Below, in pieces: positions 53,182-62,600 of a DNA stretch of 64,000 nt. Under the pieces are notes generated by a model that was given only the letters and a program-made list of their open reading frames with translations, did no database searches and was not told where the DNA came from. A program made the position numbers and the translations under genes. Source of the DNA: Candidatus Azobacteroides pseudotrichonymphae genomovar. CFP2 (GTDB lineage Bacteria; Bacteroidota; Bacteroidia; Bacteroidales; Azobacteroidaceae); contig NC_011565.1 in the NCBI RefSeq assembly GCF_000010645.1, positions 882,001 through 946,000 of the forward strand, in the 5' to 3' direction. Every line of letters starts with the position of its first letter. Positions within the stretch are counted from its first letter, which is position 1.

Positions 53182-55113
53182 ATGAAATTACCTTTAAACA
53201 ATAACAATTTCTTATACTTAATAAATTTAACAATAGTAGTATTTATACTAGAAATATTTTCACATTTTGGGATAAATATCCCATTCCCTTATTCTCCTAT
53301 CATATACAGCATATTTATCTTAACCTCCGGATGGAAAATTTTGATAAACGGGATAGAATCATTATTTAAATTCAATTTTGGAAGTATTAATCTCCTAATA
53401 TTAATAGTTATACTTGCTGCCTATTATCTTGGAGATTATACAGAAGCAGCAGCAGTAATTGTATTGTATGCATTAGGAGAAAAATTGGAAAATACTGGAA
53501 TTGAAAATAGCTTGTCTACAACCAATCGTTTGATTAATAATATTCCAAAAACAGTATTAGTTAAAAATGTAGGCTATTCTATTCCAATAGACACAATAAA
53601 AGTGGGGACTATTATCCAAATAGAACCGTATAAGCAAATTCCTTTAGATGGAATTATAGAAAAAGGTGAAACTCTAATAGATGAATCTTTTATTACAGGC
53701 GAACTACTTCCTGTATTCAAAACTAAGGGAGACAACGTTTTTGCCGGAACATGGAATAAAAATAGAGAAGGATCAAAAAGCAAAGGAAACGATGAATTTA
53801 TAGAAATTCGCACTACAAAAGAATACAAAGATTCTATTTTTTCAAAAATCGTTTCACTTGTTAAAGAACCCCATAGAAACCAATCAAATGCACAAAAATT
53901 TATAGAAAAATTTGCAAGAATCTATACACCAATTGTTATTTTTTGTGCCATATTATTAATTGTAATACCTGTATTTTTTCTACATAGAAATTTTCAACAA
54001 TGTTTACATCAATCCATTATGTTATTAATTATTTCTTGTCCATGTGCATTGGTTATTTCAACACCTGTAGCAATCTATGCAGCACTGGGCAATGCTTCCT
54101 CTAAAGGAGCTTTAATAAAAGGAGGCAAATTTCTTGAAATTCTTGCTCTTATAAAAGTTGTAGGATTAAATAAAACAGGGACCATAACTTATGGGAAACC
54201 AATTATTTCGGATATAATTCCATTGAATGGAATTAGTAAAGAAGAGTTATTTAATTGTAGGGCTAGAACAGAATTACTTTCTAAATATCCTCTTGCACAA
54301 ACAATTGTAAAAACTTCAAAAAAAGAAGATTTTATTCCTCACAAAGGAATAATATTTGAAAACATAGTCTGTGAAAAAGGCAAATCTCAAGGTACAATTT
54401 GCAAAGGAAAATTAATTTTAGTCGGTAAGACTTTTATTGAAAAAAATTATCTCATAGATAAAGAAACAAGAGAAATTATTAATAAGTTGTCTATAGAAGG
54501 TAAGACAAGTGTTATTATTAGTTGTGAAGAAAAAATAAAGGGTATATTCGGATTAAGTGATGAAGTGAGACCGCACATTGATGAAATTATTAATGAATTG
54601 CAAAATATGGGTATAAAAATAGTAATAATAACTAGTGATAATCAACAATCTACACAATATGTAGCTGATAGATTACATATTAAAAATGTATTTGGTGAAC
54701 TTTTACCCTATGACAAAGTGGAAAGAATTAAAGAATTAAAACAAAGATATAAATATGTTGCAATGATTAGTGATGAGGTTAACGATTTACCAGCTTTGGC
54801 TTCTTCTTCAGTAGGTATTGCTATTGGTACATCCGGAAGTGATAAAGCAATTGAGGTTGCCGACATTGTTTTGATGAACAACAAATTATCTTTATTACCT
54901 TTTCTTATCCGTCTTGCTCAAAAGACACTAAAAACTATTCGATGGAATACATTCGGAGCAATTGCGACAAAATTTATCTTTATCCTACTAACTTTTATAG
55001 GTTATAATAATTTAGTGCTAGCAATTACAGCTGATGTAGGAATAACATTAGTTGTGGTCCTAATTAGTTTAAGACTAATTCAATACCGCTTTCATGATAC
55101 TACAAACAAATGA
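53182..55113 (+). CDS. P1B-type heavy-metal ATPase-like protein lacking the phosphorylated Asp
   Basis: 643 residues without frameshift, homologous to ZntA/CadA pumps, with no N-terminal metal-binding domain. Kept: membrane metal site SCPCALVIS (Cys286, Cys288), SSKGALIKGGKFLE, DSFITGE-like actuator (TGE 172-174) and C-terminal ITADVGITLVVV. Changed: DKTGT reads LNKTGTITYGKP, with Asn330 (AAT) in place of the phosphorylated Asp; TGES reads TGEL (Leu175); the SEHPL block reads SKYPL (Tyr369 for His); GDGxNDxPAL reads SDEVNDLPAL (Ser530, Glu532). The Asp is invariant in active P-type ATPases, so this product should not pump by the usual cycle. Either a pseudoenzyme with another role or a gene in early decay. 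Confidence 0.85.
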   Translation: MKLPLNNNNFLYLINLTIVVFILEIFSHFGINIPFPYSPIIYSIFILTSGWKILINGIESLFKFNFGSINLLILIVILAAYYLGDYTEAAAVIVLYALGEKLENTGIENSLSTTNRLINNIPKTVLVKNVGYSIPIDTIKVGTIIQIEPYKQIPLDGIIEKGETLIDESFITGELLPVFKTKGDNVFAGTWNKNREGSKSKGNDEFIEIRTTKEYKDSIFSKIVSLVKEPHRNQSNAQKFIEKFARIYTPIVIFCAILLIVIPVFFLHRNFQQCLHQSIMLLIISCPCALVISTPVAIYAALGNASSKGALIKGGKFLEILALIKVVGLNKTGTITYGKPIISDIIPLNGISKEELFNCRARTELLSKYPLAQTIVKTSKKEDFIPHKGIIFENIVCEKGKSQGTICKGKLILVGKTFIEKNYLIDKETREIINKLSIEGKTSVIISCEEKIKGIFGLSDEVRPHIDEIINELQNMGIKIVIITSDNQQSTQYVADRLHIKNVFGELLPYDKVERIKELKQRYKYVAMISDEVNDLPALASSSVGIAIGTSGSDKAIEVADIVLMNNKLSLLPFLIRLAQKTLKTIRWNTFGAIATKFIFILLTFIGYNNLVLAITADVGITLVVVLISLRLIQYRFHDTTNK

Positions 55114-55145
55114 AATAGAAAAACTCTTGTGCTTAAATAAATATT

Positions 55146-55178
55146 TTTGCATATTTAAGGAATTTATACATAAATTTG
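55146..55178 (+). promoter_or_regulatory. Bacteroidetes promoter of dnaN (-33 TTTG, -7 TAAATTTG)
   Basis: TTTG at 55146-55149, a 21-base spacer, then TAAATTTG at 55171-55178. It lies 22 bases before the dnaN ATG and should drive dnaN-dnaQ. Confidence 0.7.
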
Positions 55179-55199
55179 CCCTAAATATAAAACAGGAAT

Positions 55200-56324
55200 A
55201 TGAAATTTATCATACCAGGTAATGTATTGCTCGGTTATTTACAAACAGTCGGGAAAGTTATTGCAACTAAAAATATTATTCCAATTTTAGATTGTTTTTT
55301 GTTCCAACTATCAGATAATCAATTAACTATTACAGGAGCTGATGCCGAAACACGAATTACCACTACTTCCGAAGTACTCAATGCAGAAGGAGAAGGGAAA
55401 TTTGCCATCCCATCTAAAAATCTACTGGATGCACTAAGAGAACTTCCAGATCAACCCATTACTTTCGTAATAAATGAAACGAATAACGAAGTATTGATTT
55501 ACTACGAAAATGGGAAATACAGTTTCATTGCCCAAAATGGAGATGAATATCCTACAAGCAAACCTTTGCAAATAGAAGTTCATGAATTAATTATCAAAAC
55601 AAAAGACTTATTGAACGGTATTTCCAGTACTCTCTTTGCGTCCGCTCATGACGAGCTCCGCCCGGTTATGAATAGCATATTTTTTGATATGGATCCAGAG
55701 CGTGTCATTTTTGTTGCTTCCGATGGACATAAATTAGTCCGTCTCAAAAATTCAAGATTATCTGGAAATAAATCTTCTTCATTTATCCTCCCTAGAAAAC
55801 CAGCTAATCTATTAAGAACTATTCTTCTACGTGAAGAGGGTGAAACAGTCATCAATTTTGATCTCAATTATATTCATATTATTTTGCCTCATTTCACACT
55901 AATAAGTCGTTTAATTGAAGGACATTATCCTAACTACAATGCAGTCATTCCAAATGAAAGCCCATACAGAATAATTGTAGACAGATTAAACTTTCTCAAT
56001 GCTCTAAAACGTGTTACCCTCTTTTCTAATCCGGGTAACAGTTTGATCAAACTGCAAATATTGGCTAATAAGATTTTTATTACAGCACAAGATATTGATT
56101 ATTCCATCGCTGCTGAGGAATTAGTTCTTTGCAATTATGAAGGTAATGAAATAACTATTGGTTTTAAAGGAACTTACCTGATTGAAATGTTAAACAATAT
56201 TTCATCAAATGAAATCATTTTCGAACTGGCAGATGTAACACGAGCAGGCTTAATTTTACCTAAAGAAAATAAAGAAAATGAGGATTTATTAATGTTATTA
56301 ATGCCAATGATGCTAAAAGAATGA
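55200..56324 (+). CDS. dnaN: DNA polymerase III beta sliding clamp
   Basis: 374 residues forming three repeated clamp domains (about 1-120, 128-245, 246-374). Family strings: NIIPILDCFLFQL, FAIPSKNLLDALRELP, the second-domain ASDGHKLVRLK, ILPRKPANLLRTIL, GHYPNYNAVIPNE, and GFKGTYLIEMLNNI. The final LLMLLMPMML is the Bacteroidetes form of the C-terminal end, which builds part of the partner-binding cleft. It is preceded by a good promoter and overlaps dnaQ by four bases. Confidence 0.97.
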   Translation: MKFIIPGNVLLGYLQTVGKVIATKNIIPILDCFLFQLSDNQLTITGADAETRITTTSEVLNAEGEGKFAIPSKNLLDALRELPDQPITFVINETNNEVLIYYENGKYSFIAQNGDEYPTSKPLQIEVHELIIKTKDLLNGISSTLFASAHDELRPVMNSIFFDMDPERVIFVASDGHKLVRLKNSRLSGNKSSSFILPRKPANLLRTILLREEGETVINFDLNYIHIILPHFTLISRLIEGHYPNYNAVIPNESPYRIIVDRLNFLNALKRVTLFSNPGNSLIKLQILANKIFITAQDIDYSIAAEELVLCNYEGNEITIGFKGTYLIEMLNNISSNEIIFELADVTRAGLILPKENKENEDLLMLLMPMMLKE

Positions 56325-57097
56325 AATTGAACTTGAAAAGGCCTATCGTCTTTTTTGATTTGGAAACGACGGGAACAAACATTATTTCAGATCGTATCGT
56401 GGAGATTTCTTATTTAAAAGTGATGCCTAACGATGAAAAAGAAATTAAAACACGAAGAATTAATCCAGAAATCCCCATTCCAAAAGAAGCAAGTGATATA
56501 CATGGTATTACAAACGAAGATGTAAAAAATGCTCTCCCATTTAAAGCAATAGCTAAATTATTGGCATCTCAAATTGAGGGATGTGACTTAGCAGGTTATA
56601 ACTCTAATCGTTTCGACATTCCTATTTTAGCGGAGGAATTTTTACGAGCAGGAATAGATGTCGATTGGACGAAACAGAAATTCGTAGATGTTCAAACTAT
56701 TTTCCACAAAAAAGAACCACGTACTTTACTAGCTGCACTCAAGTTTTATTGTAATAGAGACTTGGAAAACGCACATAGTGCTGCAGAAGATGCGAAAGCA
56801 ACTTATGAAGTATTAAAAGCTCAATTGGATAAATATCCTGACCTGCAAAATGATATCATTTTTCTTTCCAACTATTCTTCTTTTAATAAAAAAAATGTTG
56901 ATTTTGCAGGACGTATCGTATACAACGAAAAAAAACAAGAACTTTTTAACTTTGGTAAATATAAAGGACTTCTTGTAGAAGAAGTCTTACGTGAAGACCC
57001 TTCCTATTACAATTGGATTATGCAAGGAAACTTCTCACTTTATACAAAAAAAGTTTTCACTAATATCAAGTTAAGACAGGCATTCGGAAATAAATGA
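56321..57097 (+). CDS. dnaQ: DnaQ-family 3'-5' exonuclease (polymerase III epsilon-like)
   Basis: 258 residues. Exo motifs of the DEDDh family: ExoI VFFDLETTGTN (Asp, Glu), ExoII LAGYNSNRFDIPIL (Asp), ExoIIIe HSAAEDAKATYEVL (His and Asp). After about residue 200 there is a DUF3820-type tail (FNFGKYKGLLVEEVL, SYYNWIMQGNF), typical of the Bacteroidetes protein encoded beside dnaN. Its place next to dnaN supports a role in replication proofreading. Convergent with the transporter gene, 15 bases apart. Confidence 0.93.
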   Translation: MKLNLKRPIVFFDLETTGTNIISDRIVEISYLKVMPNDEKEIKTRRINPEIPIPKEASDIHGITNEDVKNALPFKAIAKLLASQIEGCDLAGYNSNRFDIPILAEEFLRAGIDVDWTKQKFVDVQTIFHKKEPRTLLAALKFYCNRDLENAHSAAEDAKATYEVLKAQLDKYPDLQNDIIFLSNYSSFNKKNVDFAGRIVYNEKKQELFNFGKYKGLLVEEVLREDPSYYNWIMQGNFSLYTKKVFTNIKLRQAFGNK

Positions 57098-57112
57098 ATT
57101 TAATTTTATATA

Positions 57113-58564
57113 TTAACCAATAATTGGTTTATATACAGGGACGAGTATTTTCATAATGACCCAGCTAATTAAATAAGCAATTGCACAAGTACAAAAAATA
57201 ATAAAATATCCTGCTGATTCTCCTTTAAATCCTCCAAAAATTATTTGATTATTACTAGCATAATCAAATAATTTTCCTGCTGTTTTTTGAATAAAAAAAG
57301 AACCAATTCCACCAGCCATCCCTCCAATACCAGTGATTGTCGCAATAGCTTTTCTAGGGAACATATCTCCAGTAATTGAAAAAATGTTAGCAGACCAAGC
57401 CTGGTGCGCAGCACCAGCAACTCCGATAAGAATAACCGGCAACCAATATGTATATGTCCCCAATGGTTGAACAAACAAAGCTACAAGTGGAATGAAAGCA
57501 AATATCAACATTGCTTTCATTCTACCAGCATATGGATTCATTCCTTTTTTTTCTATAAAAAAAGTGGGTAACCATCCTCCAACAATAGATAACATAACAA
57601 CCATATAAAGAATTGTAAGTGGAAATATTTGAGCTTTACCTTCTAAACCAAATACAGTTTGCAAATACTTTGGTATCCAAAAAAGATAAAACCACCATAC
57701 ACCATCGGTCATAAACTTACCCACCGCAAATGCCCATGTCTGTTTAAACTGGAAACAACGCAAAAAAGATAACTGCGCTTCTTGCATCGTTTCAACAATA
57801 TCTTCCGAATATTTATCCTGCCGAATATATTCCAATTCGGCTCTATTTACTCTCGGATTCACCTCTGGTTTCTTATAAAGAAATATCCAAAATCCCATCC
57901 AAATAAATCCCAAAAAACCAATGATAATAAAAGCCATTTCCCAACCCCATATAGAGGAAATATAAAGAATGACAGCTGGAGCTATCATTGCACCTATTGT
58001 AGCCCCAGAATTAAAAATACTCGTAGAAAACGCTCTATCTTTTTTAGGAAAATATTCAGCTGTAGCTTTAATGGCCGATGGAAAATTACCAGCCTCTCCA
58101 AATGCCAAAACCAAACGAGCACAAAGAAACAAGGTGACACTTATAGAAATTATTGACTCAGCATTAGACTTTTTAAGCACAGCAATAATATCTCGCGTCT
58201 TGTCAAAACTGACAAACCATTCTCCACCTACTTCACCCAAAGTAATTACAGCACAAAATGCATGCAAAAAGGCACCTATTGACCATATTCCAACTGCCAA
58301 AAGGAATCCCTTTTTAGTACCTAACCAATCTATGCAATGTCCTATAAACAACATACTCACAGCATAAAATAACGAAAACCAAGCAGTGATACTACCATAA
58401 TTATCATTTGTCCAACCAAATTCCGGTCCAATATATTTAGGCCAAGTTAACGACAAAACTTGCCTATCAAGATAATTAATAGTAATAGCCCCGAAAAGCA
58501 TTACACAAACCACCCACCGATATTGTGTCTTCTTTTCATGTAAATATTTATTAATTGTTTCCAA
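57113..58564 (-). CDS. exuT: MFS hexuronate transporter (ExuT-like)
   Basis: 483 residues, 12 helices, anion:cation symporter branch of the MFS. Typical strings: INYLDRQVLSLTWP, ARLVLAFGEAGNFPSAIKATAEYFPKKDRAFSTSIFNSGATIGAMIAP in the first half, and GDMFPRKAIATITGIGGMAGGIGSFF in the second. A periplasmic-loop insertion is present near residues 110-140. Location with KDG kinase and KDPG aldolase makes galacturonate or glucuronate the probable substrate. No ATG exists before the first helix: the only option is TTG at 58564, a few codons after an in-frame stop; the next ATG (codon 22) would cut helix 1. Confidence 0.88.
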   Translation of the reverse strand: METINKYLHEKKTQYRWVVCVMLFGAITINYLDRQVLSLTWPKYIGPEFGWTNDNYGSITAWFSLFYAVSMLFIGHCIDWLGTKKGFLLAVGIWSIGAFLHAFCAVITLGEVGGEWFVSFDKTRDIIAVLKKSNAESIISISVTLFLCARLVLAFGEAGNFPSAIKATAEYFPKKDRAFSTSIFNSGATIGAMIAPAVILYISSIWGWEMAFIIIGFLGFIWMGFWIFLYKKPEVNPRVNRAELEYIRQDKYSEDIVETMQEAQLSFLRCFQFKQTWAFAVGKFMTDGVWWFYLFWIPKYLQTVFGLEGKAQIFPLTILYMVVMLSIVGGWLPTFFIEKKGMNPYAGRMKAMLIFAFIPLVALFVQPLGTYTYWLPVILIGVAGAAHQAWSANIFSITGDMFPRKAIATITGIGGMAGGIGSFFIQKTAGKLFDYASNNQIIFGGFKGESAGYFIIFCTCAIAYLISWVIMKILVPVYKPIIG

Positions 58565-58601
58565 ATAAAGTGTAGATAGTTAAATATTAATACAATTTTA
58601 G

Positions 58602-59270
58602 TTACTCCATTACCTCATTAAAAATTTTCAATGCATAACTGCACATCTCACTAATTTTATTCCATTCTCTATTTACAATAGTTTCTTTTGGAAAAAAACT
58701 AGATCCTATTCCTACACAAGTTGCTCCTGCACTAAACCAAGATTTAATATTATCTTTTTCAGGTTTTACTCCACCGGTCACCATCAATAGCGACCAAGGC
58801 ATAGGGGCTTTTATACTTTTTACAAAAGTAGTCCCTAATAAATCTCCAGGGAAAATCTTACATAAATCACAACCTACTTCCTGAGCTAATCCAACCTCGG
58901 AAACAGAACCACAACCCGGAATATAGGGTACCAACCTTCTATTGACTACTCGCGCCACATCGGAATTAAACAGAGGACTTACAATAAAATTTGCCCCCAA
59001 TTGGATATAAAGTGAAGCTGTAGGAGCATCCACAATTGAACCTACGCCTAAAATCAGTTCAGAACATTCTTTATTTACAAATTTACTTAATTCACCAAAT
59101 ACTTCATAAGCAAAATCTCCTCGATTAGTAAACTCAAATACCCGTATCCCACCTTTGTAACAAGCTTTTACTATATTCTTCGTTATCTCAATACTACTAT
59201 GATAAAAAATAGGTACTATACCCGTAGCAGACATGGTGCTTAATACTTGTATTTTACTAAACCTTGCCAT
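58602..59270 (-). CDS. eda: 2-dehydro-3-deoxyphosphogluconate (KDPG) aldolase
   Basis: 222-residue class I aldolase. The general base Glu is in [12 protein letters not shown], the Schiff-base Lys in [13 protein letters not shown], the phosphate site in [14 protein letters not shown] and [12 protein letters not shown]. It splits KDPG to pyruvate and glyceraldehyde-3-phosphate. It lies between kdgK and the transporter in one minus-strand unit, with 33 bases (a TA x8 run) separating it from kdgK. Bifunctional 4-hydroxy-2-oxoglutarate aldolase activity is usual in this family. Confidence 0.95.
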   Translation of the reverse strand: MARFSKIQVLSTMSATGIVPIFYHSSIEITKNIVKACYKGGIRVFEFTNRGDFAYEVFGELSKFVNKECSELILGVGSIVDAPTASLYIQLGANFIVSPLFNSDVARVVNRRLVPYIPGCGSVSEVGLAQEVGCDLCKIFPGDLLGTTFVKSIKAPMPWSLLMVTGGVKPEKDNIKSWFSAGATCVGIGSSFFPKETIVNREWNKISEMCSYALKIFNEVME

Positions 59271-59276
59271 TTTTAT

Positions 59277-59292
59277 TATATATATATATATA
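59277..59292. repeat. Dinucleotide repeat TA x8
   Basis: Eight TA units fill half the 33-base gap between kdgK and eda. Slippage here would change only intercistronic spacing. Confidence 0.6.
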
Positions 59293-59303
59293 CCTAAAAT
59301 ATC

Positions 59304-60350
59304 TTATCGAGAAATACGTCCCAAACCATCACCTTTCACTAGTTGTTCCACTTCTTTAAGAGTTACAATGTTAAAATCTCCATAAATTGTATGCTTCAAA
59401 GCAGAAGCAGCTACAGCAAAATCCAAAGCTTTTTGATTATCAGTAGGATAAGAAATCAAACCATAAATCAATCCTCCCATAAAAGAATCTCCTCCTCCTA
59501 CTCTATCTACAATATGGGTAATATCATATTGTTTGGATTGATATAATTTACCTTTCTCAAACAAACATCCTCCCCATACATTATAATTGGCATTAATAGA
59601 AGCACGTAATGTAATAATTATCTTTTTTACCTTTGAAAACTTAGTTTGTAACTTTTCGCAAACTGATTTAAATGCTTCTGCATTTATTTTATCTTTAGCT
59701 TTTTTTACATCAACCCCATTTGGACAAATACCAAACACTTTTTCTGCATCTTCTTCATTTCCTAAAATGATGTCGCATCTAGATACAAGCTCAGGCATTA
59801 CTTCAGAAGCAATTTTACCCCATTTCCACAAATTTTTCCGATAATTCAAATCACAAGAAACAGTTATTCCCAATTCATTAGCTACTTTAATAGCTTCTAA
59901 ACAAACATCGGCAGCCCCCTGTGATAAAGACGGTGTGATTCCTGTCCAGTGGAACCATTTCGCTTCTTCAAAAATCTCTCGCCATGTAATTATACCTGGA
60001 TGAATATGTGCAAAAGTCGAAGATGCTCGATCATATATCACTTTGGATGCTCGAGCAACAGCACCAGTTTCCAAAAAATAAATACCCATCCGACCTTCCC
60101 CTCTATCTCTAATAATATAATTTGTTCCAACATTATACTTTCGTAATTCAGCAATACACCAGTCGGCAATATCATTTTTTGGCAACAAAGTAACAAATTC
60201 AGTTGGAATACCATAATTAGCTAATGAAACAGCCACATTTGCTTCTCCTCCACCAAAGGTAGCATTTAAAGTAGCAGACTGTACAAATCGTAGATGATCA
60301 GGAGTAGCTAACCGGAGCATAACCTCTCCAAATGTTATTACTTTTTTCAT
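59304..60350 (-). CDS. kdgK: 2-dehydro-3-deoxygluconokinase (KDG kinase), PfkB family
   Basis: 348 residues. N-terminal ITFGEVMLRLATPDHLRFVQS with NATFGGGEANVAVSLANYG is the sugar-binding signature of KdgK. The C-terminal PfkB motif is VDRVGGGDSFMGGLIYGL, with the catalytic Asp. It phosphorylates KDG, the common product of glucuronate and galacturonate breakdown. The first gene of the kdgK-eda-exuT unit. Isomerase, reductase and dehydratase genes (uxaC, uxuA/B, uxaB) are not in the window and would be needed elsewhere. Confidence 0.95.
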   Translation of the reverse strand: MKKVITFGEVMLRLATPDHLRFVQSATLNATFGGGEANVAVSLANYGIPTEFVTLLPKNDIADWCIAELRKYNVGTNYIIRDRGEGRMGIYFLETGAVARASKVIYDRASSTFAHIHPGIITWREIFEEAKWFHWTGITPSLSQGAADVCLEAIKVANELGITVSCDLNYRKNLWKWGKIASEVMPELVSRCDIILGNEEDAEKVFGICPNGVDVKKAKDKINAEAFKSVCEKLQTKFSKVKKIIITLRASINANYNVWGGCLFEKGKLYQSKQYDITHIVDRVGGGDSFMGGLIYGLISYPTDNQKALDFAVAASALKHTIYGDFNIVTLKEVEQLVKGDGLGRISR

Positions 60351-60423
60351 TACTTCTCCAAGTTTTAATTCTTTTTTTGTTAACGTAAATATATGTAATT
60401 TAAGAAAAAATTACACCATAATA

Positions 60424-61029
60424 ATGTTTGCCGTTTATAATTTTTTTCTAAAAAATTGTATGCTAAAAAATCTCTTTATTTTGCTTTTTCGATTGATCAT
60501 AAACCCTTCTTTTGAATGGAAAATTCTGTACAAAAAACAAAAAATCAAAAATAAAAATCTTTACAAAAATTATTTATTCTTAATTATCTGTCTAATAACT
60601 CTCACATCTTTTATTAGTACGTGGATGATAAAAAAAAATTTAGATATACAGTTGATACTAAAACTAATTCTTAAAGAAACATTAACCTATGGAGGTGAAT
60701 TTTACATAACATCGTTTGTAATGTCAGAGCATTTATTCCCATATTTCGGATTAGAAAAAAACAAATCATTGGCTAAACAATTTACTGCATATGCATCTTC
60801 TATGTTATTTGCCGTAGCTATTTTCGAATCTTTATTCCCTAATTTTCCCCCTTTGAAATTTTTTGTTCTTTACACAATTTATATTCTTTGGACTGGAGCA
60901 AATGAATTTCTAAGCATACAAGAAGATCAATTAATTAAATTCGCTTTTTTTGCAAGTGTTCCAATAATATTTACTCCCATTTTAATTCACTGCTTAATTA
61001 ATTGGTTAATACCGGGAATGAAAATTTAA
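60424..61029 (+). CDS. Uncharacterised membrane protein, possibly Yip1-like
   Basis: 201 residues with about five membrane helices (near 14-28, 52-72, 125-140, 145-162, 174-196). No catalytic motif is recognised. The segment [19 protein letters not shown] resembles the start of Yip1-domain proteins of Bacteroidetes, followed by a basic loop and paired helices, which suggests this family but does not prove it. On that comparison the Met at codon 13 (ATG 60460) may be the real start. It is divergent from kdgK and ends 10 bases before smpB, so the two probably share a transcript. Confidence 0.7.
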   Translation: MFAVYNFFLKNCMLKNLFILLFRLIINPSFEWKILYKKQKIKNKNLYKNYLFLIICLITLTSFISTWMIKKNLDIQLILKLILKETLTYGGEFYITSFVMSEHLFPYFGLEKNKSLAKQFTAYASSMLFAVAIFESLFPNFPPLKFFVLYTIYILWTGANEFLSIQEDQLIKFAFFASVPIIFTPILIHCLINWLIPGMKI

Positions 61030-61039
61030 TTGTAAAAGA

Positions 61040-61501
61040 ATGATTTTTTCAAAAAATATAGTTATCAAAAACAAAAAAGCTTCATTTAATTATGAATTTA
61101 TTGAAACTTTTATAGCAGGAATCATTCTTACCGGAACAGAAATTAAATCTATTCGTCTTGGGAAAGCCAGTTTAGTGGATAGTTATTGTTTAATAATTAA
61201 AAATGCATTATGGATACGCAACATGTATATTGCCGAATATTTCTACGGTACATACAATAATCATGAAATGAGAAAAGATAGAAAACTATTATTAATCCGG
61301 GGAGAATTGAAAAGAATTGAGCAGTTTACTAAAAAAACAGGCTTCACTATTATTCCTACCAAACTTTTCATTAACGAAAAAGGATTAGCAAAATTATGCA
61401 TTACTATCGCTAGAGGGAAAAAGATTTATGACAAACGACAATCTCTTAGAGAAAGAGATGATAAAAGAAGTATGGATAAAGTTTTGAAAAAACAATTATA
61501 A
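61040..61501 (+). CDS. smpB: SsrA-binding protein SmpB
   Basis: 153 residues. Family strings are [35 protein letters not shown], in which the usual beta-barrel residues are kept, then [15 protein letters not shown] and [21 protein letters not shown]. The basic tail [23 protein letters not shown] is the segment that enters the ribosomal mRNA channel. It acts with tmRNA in rescuing stalled ribosomes. No tmRNA gene is visible in the window. Confidence 0.96.
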   Translation: MIFSKNIVIKNKKASFNYEFIETFIAGIILTGTEIKSIRLGKASLVDSYCLIIKNALWIRNMYIAEYFYGTYNNHEMRKDRKLLLIRGELKRIEQFTKKTGFTIIPTKLFINEKGLAKLCITIARGKKIYDKRQSLRERDDKRSMDKVLKKQL

Positions 61502-61858
61502 ATCTGTTTGAAATAATCGAAACAATACATTTATCAACCAAGTATTGTCCCAAACAATCAATCCTAAGCAAGGATTGAAAGAAGTGAGAAACTCTCCTAA
61601 GAGAGTACCCTACTTCCCCTACTTCTTTCTAAGAATTTCTAAAATTAAGTATTTATATTTAGTAATCTTAAGTCAAAAAAGATTAACTGGTTTATTTACT
61701 TTTAAGTAAAGTAATGCCAAATCACAAGGATTTTCCTAAAACCTACCAAACTTATATATAAGTTATATGATATATCTACGATTTTTTCAATTTTTTCCTA
61801 CTTATATCCTTCCTCTCACAAACTATAATAATAACATTTTTATACCATGTTATTAACA
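61502..61858. other. 357-bp spacer between smpB and pyrI with several dyads
   Basis: No reading frame. Contains AATCCT/AGGATT (61560-61576), ACTCTC/GAGAGT with loop ctaa (61591-61606) and a perfect 16-base palindrome AACTTATATATAAGTT (61749-61764). Both flanking genes end here (smpB from the left, pyrI from the right), so terminators are expected; none has a clean T run. Confidence 0.5.
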
Positions 61859-62317
61859 TCAACACATTATAATCTCCTCCTTTCTAATTCTCATTTCACA
61901 ATAATAACATTGAATAATTATCCCATCTTTATCTATAACTTCAAAACACGTTTCCATAGGTTCATTATTCGTAATACAATTAGGATTATTGCATTTAGTT
62001 AAGCCTTTAAGTTCATCTGGAAGATGTATTAATTTTTTCTCTACAACCTCATAATTGTGTATAATACTTAATTTCACACAAGGAGCGACCAACGCAATTC
62101 TATTGATTTCATCTTCTTCAAAAAATTTATCAGCTATCTTCAAAATCCCTTTTGTCCCCATCTTTTCACTATTTAGACCGTATCCAATAGTTACTGCTGC
62201 TTTTAATCTATCTATTTTCAAAAGAGATACTACTTTAAATAGCTGTTCAGAAGGAATATGATCTATTACAGTTCCATCTTTTAAAGCTGCAATTTGCAAT
62301 TGTTCTTTACTTTCCAT
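61859..62317 (-). CDS. pyrI: Aspartate carbamoyltransferase regulatory chain
   Basis: 152 residues from the ATG at 62317 ([21 protein letters not shown]). The allosteric domain has [20 protein letters not shown] and [14 protein letters not shown], with the nucleotide-binding Lys and Asp. The zinc domain keeps all four cysteines (CNNPNC, CYYC). It binds CTP/ATP and regulates PyrB. In Bacteroides pyrB lies directly upstream, but here the upstream 283 bases to folE hold no PyrB-like sequence that I can recognise. PyrB must be encoded elsewhere or be missing. Confidence 0.95.
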   Translation of the reverse strand: MESKEQLQIAALKDGTVIDHIPSEQLFKVVSLLKIDRLKAAVTIGYGLNSEKMGTKGILKIADKFFEEDEINRIALVAPCVKLSIIHNYEVVEKKLIHLPDELKGLTKCNNPNCITNNEPMETCFEVIDKDGIIIQCYYCEMRIRKEEIIMC

Positions 62318-62600
62318 CAATATTTTTGCTTACTTGTTAAATCAAATAATTTTAATGCCACAAAATATTCGAACTAATAATCTACTGCTATTTTCAAAAT
62401 TTCATTTTCTAATTTTTGATCAATTTTCATTATAGTTAATGGTTACCAAAATACAAACTAAAAAATTATTTGACAAATTCTTGAGAAATTTTACCCAATC
62501 ATCAAAACAAAATTATTTACAATTTGAAGACTCAAAGACTAACATTTATAAAGCCTTGTAATAGGGTTTTACTAGATGGAAGATAAGGCAATAAAAATCA

